NCBI GenBank assembly: GCA_032718475.1
Contig: JAUCBJ010007591.1
Span: 1-41,574 of the forward strand
Source: Nemertoderma westbladi
Lineage: Eukaryota; Xenacoelomorpha; Nemertodermatida; Nemertodermatidae
Direction of reading: 5' to 3'
DNA: 41,574 nt
Shown: one piece after another, positions 11,108 to 22,017 of the stretch
Position numbering within the stretch: position 1 is the stretch's first letter
Layout of the letters: every line of letters starts with the position of its first letter
Program-made: the position numbers and the translations under genes
Notes under the pieces: generated by a model
The model's database searches: none
The model's input: only the letters and a program-made list of their open reading frames with translations
Told to the model about the DNA's origin: nothing

Positions 11108-12293
11108 CTATCGACTGTTACCAGTAAGTTCCGATAAGCAAGCATACCCATTGCTGATGAGTATAGATGATGCTGACTTTGACTTAGCGCAGTATGCATC
11201 ATTAGTGCCTTCCACATTTGGTTTGAAGGCGTTCCTTGCCTTTGGCTTAGTCCATTTATTAGTTTTATTAATCGGTTGGCTAATGGGGGTATCGTTTGTA
11301 ACTTCTTCATCACAAGTGGAGTAAACATCGTTTGATAACATGTGGTTTTTATGTGCCATACAGTGTTGGACTATGTGTTATTCAGTTGGTCCTGCAAAAC
11401 AATTCATGCATGCCTCTCTTGGTACAATTCAACCTTTAGGTTAGTGATATCCTGTTTGAGAGCATCATTTTATGTCTCTACTTTACACAATCTGGACTGG
11501 ATTAGTTCGACAGCTTGTGTTAAGTCTAATTTGAGTTGGTCGTATCCAGAGCTAGATGATCCCGTCACAGTGATTGGTAACAATCGCTTTCTACAGATCT
11601 CATGGAACGTTCCATCTTTCATGCAGGAGAGAAGTTCATATATATCTACAGCAAGTTCTTTAATAGAGTTCCTAGAAGAGAATCCATAGAAGACACCTTG
11701 TGTAGGATTCATTAGTTGCTTGACATCGGTAAAAAGAGCATCACGTAGGTTGGATAGGGTGATGGTACTCTCTTTGCCTAATTCCTAAGCCTAAGCTTGA
11801 CACTAGAACAAAATTGCCTCCGCTTTGCAGGACATTGCTTTCGCCGTGAGGACCAGCCAGTGCATAATCTTGTACTTTGGCAGCCTCATGGAGTGAATAA
11901 GCATGGTGGACAGCCCATGACTTTCTTGAGACGCATCTTAAAGGACACTGGCCTTGAAGATGCGGATGATCTAGCAAATGTCATGGGTGATAGGGAGTTG
12001 TGGCGGTGCAATTTTGTTGACAAGCCGGCACAGCATTCTTAAAAATGCAGCTGCAATGCAGCATGCCGATCCTAGTAGTAGTAGTAGTAGCCTAATTCCT
12101 TCAGAGTCTTTTTCTTAGTGTCATTCAGTAGCCTGGAGAGGTCAAACACCTTGTAGGATGGAAATTTGTACGATGGTTGGTAGTTGGCTCTCACATGAGC
12201 TGCGGAGATTTGTGGGTGTGGATGAACTTTGACTCTCTGTGTATCTATTCCTACTTCTGTGGTTGTCTCAAAAGGGATTTTTGTATTTGACAT
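11108..12293 (-). pseudogene. LINE A ORF1, coiled-coil/Cys-His protein, interrupted by an insertion
   Basis: An ATG at 12291-12293 opens a frame (MSNTKIPFETTTEVGIDTQ) that overlaps the last 26 bases of the protease ORF, a stop-start overlap as in multi-ORF LINEs. The frame runs to KTLKELG, is cut by the LINE B insertion, and resumes exactly after it (KESTITLSNLRDALFTDV), so the insertion is later. Further on comes a coiled-coil-like stretch (ELLSCMKDG, QAVELIQSRL, then KQDITNLKVELYQE), broken by TAA and TGA. A shifted frame then holds CMNC followed by a His/Cys cluster that could be a zinc finger. Presumably the RNA-binding ORF1 product. Confidence 0.6.
11787..12090 (+). mobile_element. 5'-truncated LINE B insertion with 11-bp target duplication
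   Basis: A 304-bp insertion in LINE A carries only the end of LINE B: FAGHCFRREDQPVHNL, LVLWQPHGVNKHGGQPM and ELWRCNFVDKPAQHS then stop (12040-12042), a short 3' UTR (GCAGCTGCAATGCAGCATGC) and a TAG-repeat tail at 12074-12090. The direct repeat GCCTAATTCCT (11776-11786 and 12091-12101) flanks it exactly. Deleting the insert restores the LINE A frame. Confidence 0.93.
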
Positions 12294-13338
12294 CCATGAG
12301 TATCCCTTTAATCCAAGAACGAGCAGATTCTGATTGTAGAAGATTGTCAGGTATACAGGACTTATGATGGGCCAGTGCAGCTGCATAAAGGCATATAAAA
12401 TTTCCACAGTCAAAGTGATTATCCTGAAGAGGAAAGTTGAATATCCGACTGGAATCGATACATCTCCACTTTACATGCTTGCTAGTAGTGGAGCAGTCAT
12501 GCTTTTTGTAATGATTATCCATGTTTTTAAATACATTGCATAATCTCTGAGTGATAATGTTTGGGGTACTATTCCCCAGTGGGCATAGTTTGCATATAGT
12601 CTTTGTCTGGACGTTAATAACATGCAATACATGATGTGAGTTCGAACATTCAGGAACAATAATAAACTCTATGGGGACTGATCTCTGAAATTTGATTAGG
12701 AAATAGCTTCTAGCTATGTATTTAGCTGCTGCAGCTTTATTGTAATTATGGTTAAGAAGATTCTGGGAAAGCTCATCGCTTATCCATACGACATTTTGCT
12801 GGCTGTGCTCTAACATCCAGCAGAAGGCATTCACAGCACCGTTATGTAGCCAATTCTTACCTTCTAATGAGCGTAATTCAATGTCAGTTGGTTGTGAGAC
12901 CCCATAGTAGAAGTCCTCAGTTCTAGAGGTATGAATGTTATAGGCTATAGTGTCAATTTGCTGATATATTTCTGCATTGGATGGTGGTTTGCTTGATTTC
13001 CCGGGAATAACACAGACATCATTCCCAGAGGGATTTAATGCATCAGACCAGACATTTTGGTGACTTACTATAGTGGATGTAGGTTGTGCTTCACTATTGA
13101 AGGTAATCAGATCAGCCGGTTTGTTGATCTGAATGCTGTCCCTTTCTTCCCATGTGCCATCATCTAAGAGATCATCAACAACAACTTTGTTGATGTCGAT
13201 AGCGTTTGGGGAAACAAGGATATTATCCCCGGGACATACGCTTACTGTTGGAGTGATATTTTCCATGGGACGTACAGTTACAATAGGAGTGATAATTTCC
13301 TGGCTGTGGGAGTGATATTTACCCCAGAACATACACAA
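12268..13338 (-). CDS. LINE A ORF0: ULP1/C48-type cysteine protease-like protein
   Basis: About 356 codons are open on the minus strand, ending at a TGA at 12268-12270. The first part is a degenerate repeat of (E)NITPxVxVxP. The C-terminal 200 residues follow the ULP1/SENP (peptidase C48) plan: LEGKNWLHNGAVNAFCWMLE at the start, a HHVLHVIN block with the candidate catalytic His (codon 12631-12633), and LQDNHFDCGNF with the oxyanion Gln and catalytic Cys (codon 12406-12408). The acidic residue normally found about 17 positions after the His appears replaced (CKLCPLGN), so activity is doubtful. A frameshift near 13300 joins this frame to 13278-13514, where the Asn/Ser-rich N-terminus continues; the visible first ATG (13332) is therefore probably not the original start. 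In the family such enzymes cleave ubiquitin-like modifiers such as SUMO; what it would do in a LINE is unknown. Confidence 0.7.
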   Translation of the reverse strand: MCMFWGKYHSHSQEIITPIVTVRPMENITPTVSVCPGDNILVSPNAIDINKVVVDDLLDDGTWEERDSIQINKPADLITFNSEAQPTSTIVSHQNVWSDALNPSGNDVCVIPGKSSKPPSNAEIYQQIDTIAYNIHTSRTEDFYYGVSQPTDIELRSLEGKNWLHNGAVNAFCWMLEHSQQNVVWISDELSQNLLNHNYNKAAAAKYIARSYFLIKFQRSVPIEFIIVPECSNSHHVLHVINVQTKTICKLCPLGNSTPNIITQRLCNVFKNMDNHYKKHDCSTTSKHVKWRCIDSSRIFNFPLQDNHFDCGNFICLYAAALAHHKSCIPDNLLQSESARSWIKGILMDVKYKNPF

Positions 13339-13514
13339 TTTACTGTAGTATTGTCAGACCTTGTGAGGCTGCCATTGTAAGAACTGTCAACTGTATAGTT
13401 CAACGGAAAAATATTTTTACTGGACACGGAAGTAACGTGAGTGGAAATGCCGCTCACAGCATAATTGTTATTACTACAAAAATTTGAGAAAACGTGAGTT
13501 GATACGCTACTCAA

Positions 13515-15329
13515 AACGTTTTTGTTGGAGACATTGGGTATGGTTACGTTATTAACATTATTACTGCGATTATTGGGAATAATGTGAGTTGCTTCTCTAT
13601 GAAAACGTTATTACTGGAAAAATTAGGAATAACATGAGTTGATTCGCTACTGGTAGTGGAAATATTGGGAATGATAACGTTATTAGCATTATTACTGCAA
13701 TTAATTATTACATTATTACATTATTAACATTTTCCGTCCAGATACCTTATTTTCCAGTTTGCCAGAACGCTTAGACGTTTGCTATACTATATACTACTAC
13801 TACAACTGCTATTTCGAGTGCGCTCGGCTCGGGCAACATTTGCAATGTAAGCAGATAACGTAAACTAATCAATAACGAAGTTTGTTAGATGGATGTAACA
13901 TATGATCTGCCACTTATATTTAAATGATAACTATTTACTTCATAGTAAATCCAATATGGTTTTTTTTATTGTTCACCCCGCGATGTATAATTTTGCAGAG
14001 AAAGCGTGAGATATAGAGCAATATAGGTTAATTATACTCAATGGCTCAAAAGGGAATAAAGCAATTTGTTCTTCTGAACTTCACCATATAATTTAACTGT
14101 GGTTGCACTTTACGAGTAACTTCGTATATCCCATGATTTTAATTTGCTTTATTGATTGCCATTTCAATTAGTTTATTTCATGTGCATAAGGGTTTTTGCT
14201 TCTTCAACAATTTCAGCAACACTTCATAATCAAAAGTCTCCTCATCAGGACTCCTCTACAGTCAGTCTCCTCTCCAGTTTTGACAAGCAGTGTGGATACC
14301 TACTTTTCCATCACTCATTTTGCCAATTAAGATAACAGATTGCTTCATTAACATAGCAGTTTCAGAGTTTCAGTGCAGTCGATAGCTGGGGCAGCGGTGT
14401 GGTGCGATAGTCTATCTATTTGGTTTTAATGAGTAGGTAGTTTATTTCAATGTGCGGAATCAATTTTAATTGTTGCCTCGCTGCCTTATCACTCATTCAC
14501 TTTGCCAAAATTCGATGATAATTCGATTGTTTCTTGGACTGATTTCTCTGGTTACTGTTTAACTTTTCAGCATGAGCTATTTTTGAAGTAGAGAATTCAG
14601 TCAGATTTCGTCTAAAGACCCGTTTTTACATTTTATTTTATAATTTTGAGGGTCGCGATATGCAGACTTTCATACATTTCTGTTTATTTTCTACAGGCTG
14701 TCATTAAACCAGTTGAGACCGGATCCTATTAAAAGAATTTTAGTTTTATGCGAAATTTCGAACTGCAGACTTGTGTTTTAACCAATAGGACTTATGGCAG
14801 ATTGTTTGTAGGGGTGTGAGCTGAGTCCATAGCAGTATAGTGTGTATGGGGGTTGTTTAACGACACAACTAACTCAAAAACAGTTTTACCTATTACACGT
14901 TTCCTATCATATCCAACTTCCACTATCTGGCATTAGATATAATAATTTCCTGTCCCAATCAGACTTTCACTATCTCTAAGACTGTAGCCTACAGGTGGTA
15001 TACCGCAGTGTAGAAAATTAATCCTTGGTAATGCTAGTCTTTCAGTTCCACAATGATTCACATACTGATTTACTTAATATAGACATTAAATCCAACAATC
15101 CTATATGTCAAGACATTAAGGCAATATGTGTGTATCAGACACTGCGCTGTGTAGCAGAATAACCTCTGTCTACATTGGATAATTTGTTACAGAAGGCAGG
15201 ACTACTGCGCCTCCCGACCACGTACCGTGAACACATGTGCAGGAAGTGTGGTCCATCATTACTGATTAGTTAGTCACACAGTTGTTAACATAGTACTATT
15301 GATGTGGAATGATACCGGAGATTTCCTTC
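13515..15329. other. Spacer with degenerate Asn/Ser-type repeats at the left end
   Basis: From 13515 to about 13740 the sequence is a degenerate direct repeat (ACGTTATTAxCATTATTACTG and GTGAGTTGxTxCxCTA units) that continues the repetitive N-terminal part of LINE A ORF0. This may be its 5' UTR. From 13.8 to 15.3 kb I see no gene or recognisable repeat. Confidence 0.45.
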
Positions 15330-15815
15330 CCTTTTAAAAACTGAAAGAAACAAAACTGTAACCTGTTCTATTGACTTTCGATTATTGTTTTTGGTTAGAA
15401 TACTATTACTACTATCAGCATGCTGCATTGCAGCTGCATTATATATATTACATATACAACAGTATATTAAGAATGATGTGCCGGTTTGTCGACAAAATTG
15501 CGCCGCCACAACTCCCTATCACCCATGACATTTGCTAGATCATCCGCAACTTCAAGGCCAGTGTCCTTTAAGATGCGTCTCAAGAAAGTCATGGGCTGTC
15601 TACCATGCTTATTCACTCAATGAGGCCGCCAAAGAACATGATTAAGCAGTAAACACCCCCAAGGTTGTATAGAATCTGATTGGAGATGTGTTAATTGTAC
15701 TTGACACAGTGAACCCGTCACAATTGGTTAGAATATCGTGCCACTGTAACCTGCTCATTTCCATCAATTGATAATTTAACATTGAGGCGGGATATTAATA
15801 CGAGTCTTTAGTTCC
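15330..15815 (+). mobile_element. hAT-like MITE copy split by a LINE B insertion
   Basis: The left part (about 15330-15402) matches the MITE interior from AAAACTGTAACCTGTTC to TTTTTGGTTAGAATA. The right part resumes at 15724 with GGTTAGAATATCGTGCCACTG and runs through AACATTGAGGCGGGATATTAAT to about 15815. The terminal inverted repeats are too degraded to define ends. It is the most divergent MITE copy here. Confidence 0.75.
15403..15723 (-). mobile_element. 5'-truncated LINE B insertion in a MITE, 12-bp target duplication
   Basis: A 321-bp minus-oriented LINE B end is flanked by TTGGTTAGAATA at 15391-15402 and 15724-15735. Reading the minus strand, the C-terminal ORF2 sequence (decayed PHxVNKHGRQPMTFLRRILK, LEVADDLANVMGDRELWR) is followed by the 3' UTR (GCAGCTGCAATGCAGCATGC) and a TAG-type tail written as CTATTACTACTAT on the plus strand. 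The frame is broken and an extra AT-rich segment sits between the stop and the 3' UTR. Confidence 0.92.
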
Positions 15816-16549
15816 CGCGGGTTTTAGTTTCATATTCCCTAACAAATTATTTCCCGAACAACTTGGTTCCTCAAGAAGCCGGATTTTTGTGCGGTTGCGG
15901 CTGCAGCCACCGCCACCCGGCCTTGTGCAGCCAACTCCCAGCATCCCATGATGACATTGAGCCACAGCTGAATTTCTGATTCAGTCTTATCAGCATCATA
16001 AAGATGCAGATTTTTACCGTAACTGTTGTACTTGTACCGGTAGTATAACTAACTGGTATTACGAACTGCATTCAGCATCAAAAACATTCATGGGCCTCCA
16101 ATCCGGAAGCCCTGCTTATACCCCAGATAGTAAAAGTACTGACTTGGGTATTTTGACTATAGTATAGTATTTGGGTGATGGTGGTTTATTGTTGTAAATC
16201 GAAACATTCCGCAAAGTTTATTATGGTATTTTTTCATTCGGGATTTTTGTTGTAATAATTTAACTATTATTACTGTAATGTTTTGGTTAGTAGTGTAATA
16301 AAATATTACAACATACAGAAACAAACAGAACACAATAAACCGATATTAAGCCTAGCGACTTCAGATTTACGTACACTGAGCAGTTGCACCTGCTTTTATA
16401 CAAAAACACCAACAGAATAGAATGCACATAACATATGGAATGTTTTCGATTGAAAGGAATTTTCTATCCAATCACAACTGTAAAGACTCCATATGGGGCG
16501 AGCCATATGCTATATGTTTGTAAACCACTACCGTATGTATATCACTACA
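15816..16549. other. AT-rich spacer
   Basis: No supported gene. A short minus-strand open frame at 15871-16071 lacks coding context. Confidence 0.4.
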
Positions 16550-16975
16550 CCCCCTTCGAGCTCCGTAGGAGTTTATTATAACCGACGAGGGCGTCGCCGT
16601 TGCCGAGAAGGGGTAGCGAGTTCAGGGGCTGGTGTGGCTTAGTTTTGGAACCCAACGTACAGTTGTGTGTCCAGGTGGGGTCGACGCCCGCCGCGGTCAT
16701 GGGACTGGTGGACAAAGGGGTGTCCAGACCCGAATGGGGGGGGGGGGGGGGGGGGCGCACTGGAGAGTGGTTTGGAGGTGTCGACAAGGAGGAAATGTCG
16801 ATTTCTCGTCACGGTATGGCTGGAGGGGGTTCGCACCGTCTATTGCCGATTGGGCCCAACCTCGACCTCGACTTGTGTACACAGCCGTGCGAGTGAGTGG
16901 GGGTCCTGGATGACCACGGGGTCATCCGGGTCCGCAGGGAGTGATCGTACACCCCCTGCGCGGGAGAAAGCCTCA
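16550..16975. other. GC-rich island with a 20-base G run
   Basis: A segment of about 425 bp is clearly richer in G+C and CpG than its surroundings and contains 20 consecutive G at 16736-16755. It keeps frames open on both strands (proline-rich on minus, glycine-rich on plus) because of its composition. It could be a fragment of a GC-rich transposon or a promoter-type island for the tentative gene starting at 17216. I find no domain in any frame. Confidence 0.4.
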
Positions 16976-17215
16976 TGTTTTTTTGTACATATAGAGAGTT
17001 TTTGTTTTGTACATTTTTTAATCAAATGTTGATGTATTTTTCACTAGGGTGGTAAAATAGAAAATGGAAGGAAATTCGAATGTTGAAGTTTTACACCACA
17101 ACAGAAAAATTATTCGCAGGCTATTTGGACAGCTCAATCAGTATTAAAAAGAGGACTCATCAGAAGCTATGTTACCAAAAGCATTACTTGTGATTCTGTG
17201 CCGAGATTCTATACA

Positions 17216-18751
17216 ATGCCCTTGGGATTCGCAGCTTGCATACTGTTAGGATTTTACCTTACAATGTCAAACTGCAACGTGGAAATAGCAAAATCGTCTA
17301 CACCTGGGAATATGAAACAATCAAATAATCTGGAGACAATCAACCAATCAGAAAAACTGGAATCAGGGAACAGCCAATTAAATCACCCCAATCAAAAACT
17401 AAATCAAATAGGAACATTCAGCCAATCCAATACAAAGACAGTTAACACCTTGCCTTACACTGGCATTCCTTTTCCAATTGCTTCCATTGTTTCTACTACT
17501 ACCCAAGCCCAAATTATTGGAGACGCGGTAGCCAATCAGATATCCAATCAATGTGTCAAGTGGGATGAGGTAATTATTGTAAAGATCCAGGATAATCCCA
17601 AATCAGTGTTGGATTTCTTTCATTCATTGGTTAGTTGAGCAATAAATATTCTTATTATTAGCAGCTTTCATGCATGATTCCAGTAGTGCGTCTATTTAAC
17701 AATAATTAAAGTATTATTTAGGCGATATTCAAGTTGATACAGTATTTCTTTCCCGTTAATTTGGGCCAAAGAAAAAATGACTGTTGAAGTTCTTCTCTAA
17801 AACTCTACTACAAAATATACATAATTCCAATTTAATATTTCTTTAAAAAGGCGTTTCCCACTTTTGGGGTAAATATTTATTCATTAGCTGGCAAAATAAG
17901 GTAAGAATGTTTAGCTTCAGTTTCATCTCAATACCAAACAACAATCATGTCGTTGTTAGACTATGTTACTACCTAGGTTGCCGCAGCATTAACAATATCC
18001 GTTAATCCTTCCGCCTCTGTGAGGTCCCAATGTGTAATTGGTATAGAACTGGCAACTGGTTGTAATTGTCTATCTGGTTCTCCTATCCTGCGATAGTTAG
18101 GATCTAATAGGGTACTTAAGTAACTAGATGGTTAGGTTAGGTTAACCTAGTTAGGTCTAGGTTAGATTGTTAGTTATATAGTAGTGTTCAGTTCAGCCAT
18201 GGCCATGGTTGTGGACCGTTATTATTTTACTTATGTTATGCGGCACATTTTCGGCGCTGTGCTAATGACCGGGATCATTATAGTTGTATTTCATTTTGTT
18301 TTAATATTTTTTTATTGCAGACTTTGAATCCTGACATTCGCATGCTGCTCATTTTCGCCAATGAGAGTGTCCTGGTCCAGTCTTTGCCTTTAGCTCACGC
18401 TCTGAGTTTACCTATTGTAGGAATCATAGAATCACACATGCTATTACCAATATCGGTGAGTTATTCAATAATAATTATACATAAAAAATACATCATCATT
18501 AATGATTTTAATTTTTGTTAGAATCACTGTTTTGTCATTTTTGCAACCCATTATAATTTACGATTGGTATTAATTAAGCGATATTGATTGGTTAATTTAT
18601 TAACCAATCACGCACGTATACACACTACACTTTCATAATTAAATTCTTTATTTTTGAACCTTAGGGGGGTGTACATTATATTGGTGCAAAATATTACGGA
18701 ATTGCTTTAATCATCAGAAATCTTGATGATGTTTTTAAATCCATGGATTGA
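17216..18751 (+). CDS. Tentative three-exon gene for a small secreted protein
   Basis: Proposed exons are 17216-17629, 18321-18455 and 18665-18751, all in phase 0. The first ATG at 17216 begins MPLGFAACILLGFYLTMSNC, a good signal peptide. A Ser/Asn/Gln-rich stretch follows, then a more structured part (GIPFPIASIVSTTTQAQIIG, VKWDEVIIVKIQDNPKSVLDF). Exon 1 ends at GTTAGT. Exon 2 lies between a strong acceptor (TTTTTTATTGCAG) and GTGAGT and encodes exactly 45 codons, including DIRMLLIFANESVLVQSL. Exon 3 follows CCTTAG and reads GGVHYIGAKYYGIALIIRNL to a TGA at 18749, giving about 211 residues. The alternation of beta-like strands and helices weakly recalls the N-terminal lobe of a type 1 periplasmic-binding fold (as in ANF/glutamate receptors), but I do not recognise the gene. 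Exon 2 is the most secure; exon 3 might end differently. Confidence 0.45.
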
Positions 18752-18883
18752 ATAAATTGATTTAATTTAAACTGTGAAGAGCACACAAATGGCCTCACAG
18801 GCGTCAGTTATTTCCTGACTGGCTGGAAGCCTGACTTACCGCCACCATTGAGATGTAATGGCCAACGATTATTTGAGTCCTAT

Positions 18884-18999
18884 TCTTGATGGTCTTTCTG
18901 GACATTGATGATCTTTCTGGATATTGATGATCTTTCTGGACATTGATGATCTTTCTGGACATTGATGATCTTTCTGGACATTGATGATCTTTCTGGACA
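18884..18999 (+). repeat. 19-bp minisatellite, about six copies
   Basis: The unit CATTGATGATCTTTCTGGA repeats head to tail: five full copies and one partial divergent first copy, nearly identical (one C/T change in the third). The 19-bp period is not a multiple of three, so it is non-coding. There are no spacers, so it is not a CRISPR-like array. Confidence 0.93.
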
Positions 19000-19422
19000 A
19001 ACCCTGGGACGCCAGGGAGGCCACATAGTGATGGGGAGAGGGATTCTTGAGTTGGAGGCTACTCTCAGACCAAACCAGCCATTATTGGTGACTCTGAGGA
19101 AAATCCCTAGACTAATCTCAGTTAACTCCCTAACATTAGGAAACCCAATGTAACAAAGCGAGCTGACAATCCTGCCAGACAACTTTGCTTTAGTGTGAGA
19201 GTGTACAAGAGCACTGAATGTGGGACTGGACAGAGTGATGAGGTTATAATTAAGTACATGGGAGGTGGTTGGTAACTTGCCCCCGCCTCAGCTGATAATA
19301 GTGATAATAGTGATAATGGTGTAATTGTTCTATTGTTAATCCAACTGCACATGCAGCATTGGATAAAATAGATCAATTCTCAAAAGGCATCTTCCGTTGC
19401 CATTTCTGATGTTCTTGAAGAC

Positions 19423-21420
19423 TTGCTAAGAAGTTTCCTAAGATGTGGTAGGTGGTTCTGTTCTCGATGTGTGCTATTAAGCCACTTGTGTTGTCCCAGA
19501 AGAAAAGGTGGAAATGTATACCACAATCTTCACGCAGCTACTGATGGAGTAGATCAGCATTCATTCTTAACATTCGTGGGAGACTTTAATGCAAGTCTGC
19601 ATCAATCACCTACATCACTCTGGGTCTATAGCGATAGTGTTTCGAAATTCCGTCCATCTTCAGGATTTCATATCTGGAAATGGATTGTTTTCGGCTGGAA
19701 CCCAGTTCAAGAAGCGAACTGGAAACCTATGGACCCATTGTGGTCCGAGTGTTCAGAAGTCCCATATATACCATATTCTGTAGGAAATACAGAGGCTCTA
19801 TACAAGACCCTAAGGCATTTACACTTTGACCCCTTTCCAGTGATCACCGCCATATTGTGACCAAGCTAAGAGGTAGTCTGTGTGGTAGCAGAACAACGAA
19901 ATCTACCTGGCCGCAGCATGACTGGTCCTCTCTGTTGACAAGACAACAGTCCGGTGTGAGATCCAGCTTCACACTAAAGCTGAGCAACATGTATGAGGTT
20001 CTTGCCTCTGATAATCTGATGGAGCTTATCAATAAGTGGGTTGATGCCATTAACAATGCCGATGATAAAATGCAATCAGCCCAGGAATGGTAATCGACAA
20101 TCTGCTGACTGTGCGGAAAAGTCAACCAACCACCAAGGTTAAGACTGAGTGCATACAGCTGAATGCATCAAAGGTTGGAAAACCCACTTTGAGAAGATTC
20201 AAACCAATGACAGGGTATTGCTTTATAACTTTAAGGTACATCATGTATCTGAGTTTGTGCTCACAGAAATCCCCTCCCCATTGGTGACATCTTCTTTGCT
20301 GAAATCAAGACTACAGCAAGGAGCATCAAGTCCCATAGTGCTAGTGGAGTAGATTGCGTCCACATTGAGATCTTTGATGTTATTGAGTATTTGGAGCTCA
20401 TTTATTCTATTATCATGGACAAATTAGTCCCGTCCCTAAGAAGGGCAACCTAATTGAAGAACGATTCTTTTTGTGGAATTTCGTTTATCTAAATTGCTGC
20501 AAAGCTATACAATATTAAATCGCATCGGGGTTCCTGTTTAGAGACTGTTATGCGGGGTCTTTTGACCACCTTTATAAAGATGGGGTGATGGTAACACCCC
20601 CTACTGACACAAGAAGTAGAGGAAATCCAGAAAAGTACCTCACTGATCTAGACTTTGCTGATGACTTTGGGGTACTGTCAGAATCACTAGAAGGAGCCCA
20701 CAGGCTCTTCTGCTCATTGGAGCAGGTTGCTTCTAGTGTTGGTCTTTTTGAAAACTCCATAAAGACCAAAATTTTGACAGTGCACTTTGACAGCCCTCTG
20801 GAAACGTCTGATCGTAAGGGCATAGGCTTCAGGGATGGCTTGCTTGAGCACGTGGATGAATTCTTCTACTTGAGATCATGGATCCGGAATTCAGGTGAAG
20901 AAGACCTTTAGATACGTAAGGGGAAGGCATGGACAGCGTTAAATAGTCTGTCCAGGTTATATATCGAAGTCCAATAGAATACAACGAAATATCAAGGTTC
21001 GATTATTTATGGCAGTAATAGTACCAGTACTCTTATATGGGACTCCTATATGGTTCATTGTGTCAAGTACAATGAACACATCTCATCGGACTGTATACAT
21101 CATTAAAGGTGTTTCATTAGTTCACCCAAGCTTGACATTTGAACAGAGCCGCCCCCACTTTGCAGGGCATTGCTTTCGCCATTAGGACCAGCTAGTGCAC
21201 AATCTTCTGCTTTGGCAGCCTCATGGAGTGAATAGGCATGGCGGACAACCAATGACTTTATTGAGATGCCTCTTAAATAACTCTGCCCTTGAAGATGCGG
21301 ATGTCATGGGTGATAGCGATAGGGAGTTGTGGTGGCGCAATGCAGCTGAAGTAATGAAAATGATGCTGCTACAATGCAGCCTGCCGATAGTAGTAGTAAT
21401 CGTACTTACTAACTCAGACC
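19423..21420 (+). mobile_element. LINE B, longest copy: endonuclease and RT remains plus 3' end
   Basis: Collinear LINE ORF2 remains in several frames. FVGDFNASLHQ at about 19573 is the endonuclease GDFN box. NGLFSAGTQFKKRTGNLWT follows (19680-19730), then SSDHRHIVTKLRGSL near 19833, the SDH active-site box. The linker NLMELINKWVDAINNADDKM ends near 20080. RT starts with the PKKGN segment at about 20430, and KYLTDLDFADDFGVLSE is at 20633-20683 (motif C). The thumb runs to 20911 (GLFENSIKTKILTV). The C-terminal HCF...LWQPHG...MTLLRCLL block is at 21140-21340, followed by GCAATGCAG-like 3' UTR and TAGTAGTAGTA. Internal stops and a deletion between the RT blocks make it inactive. The sequence type resembles RTE/CR1-like LINEs; I cannot place the clade without a tree. 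Confidence 0.82.
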
Positions 21421-21942
21421 TCGTGTGTTAAAGTAACAATAATTTCCAGCGTTAATTTTTTATTCCATATTTATTACCCATTGCCTAGAGGATGCAGAAA
21501 AGATTGCCTAATTGCCTAGTCAAGACAATAATCCCAATACGAATTGGCTTTGCCTGCCAGTATATAATTAATTGGGCTATATTCCATGCAGAATTAGTTT
21601 ATGAATGTGACTGACAAAGAAGTAACCAGCAATTAAGACAATCAACCTCTATCACCCCAATAAAATGGGACGACAAACCCCAAAGGGAACACACACAGCG
21701 GGGGTCAGAGGTTACACCTCCGGGAGGGAGAGAGTGACAGCAGCGGGGGGGGGGGGGGGAAACACTCCCAGAGAGATGGGAGGGTGAGAAGTGAGTTATT
21801 AGCCAATGGGGGGAAGGCATCCACTGAATAATGTAATACTGCCAACTAGTGAAATATATTACCAGTCATTGTGTCATTCCATTCACTTTTAGTAAGTCAG
21901 TTAGTTAGGGCAGTACCGTAACTCTTATCACCGTCTCCGTCC
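21421..21942. other. Spacer with a 15-base G run
   Basis: No gene is supported. A purine-rich stretch (21720-21800) includes 15 consecutive G at 21745-21759 followed by AAACACTCCC. The short minus frame here is compositional. Confidence 0.45.
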
Positions 21943-22012
21943 ACTGCCACCATCGTCATTCAGTTATTGCTATTTTTTAAAATAGCAATAACTGAATGAC
22001 GATGGTGGCAGT
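21943..22012. repeat. Perfect 34-bp palindrome with a 2-base spacer
   Basis: The arms 21943-21976 and 21979-22012 are exact reverse complements (left arm starts ACTGCCACCATCG; right arm ends CGATGGTGGCAGT), separated only by TT. With such a short loop it can extrude as a cruciform in DNA or form a tight hairpin in RNA. Confidence 0.97.
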
Positions 22013-22017
22013 TTGAG

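Larger units (their letters stand above)
7353..13514 (-). mobile_element. LINE A: decayed CR1/Jockey-like non-LTR retrotransposon with a ULP1-like first ORF
   Basis: A roughly 6-kb minus-strand LINE. Listed 5' to 3', it encodes a ULP1/C48-like protease ORF (13.5-12.27 kb), an overlapping second ORF with coiled-coil and Cys/His features (12.29-11.1 kb), an RRM-like block (about 10.9-10.7 kb), an apurinic-type endonuclease (about 10.35-9.6 kb) and a reverse transcriptase (9.0 to about 7.35 kb). Frames are broken by many stops and shifts. A plus-strand LINE B copy interrupts it at 11787-12090. The RT sequence (SSAFDNVDY, GVKQGSILSPILF, ADDILIVG) places it in the Jockey/CR1 group of LINEs. The exact 5' and 3' ends are not resolved. 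Confidence 0.85.

Noticed and set aside
16545-16787. Proline-rich minus-strand ORF
   Set aside because: The proline run is the translation of the 20-base G run; there is no domain or splice context.
18129-18175. TTAGG-like telomeric repeats
   Set aside because: Only a few irregular GGTTAG/GTTAGGT words, not a regular array.
18884-18999. CRISPR-like array of identical short repeats
   Set aside because: There are no unique spacers; it is a head-to-tail 19-bp minisatellite in a eukaryotic genome.
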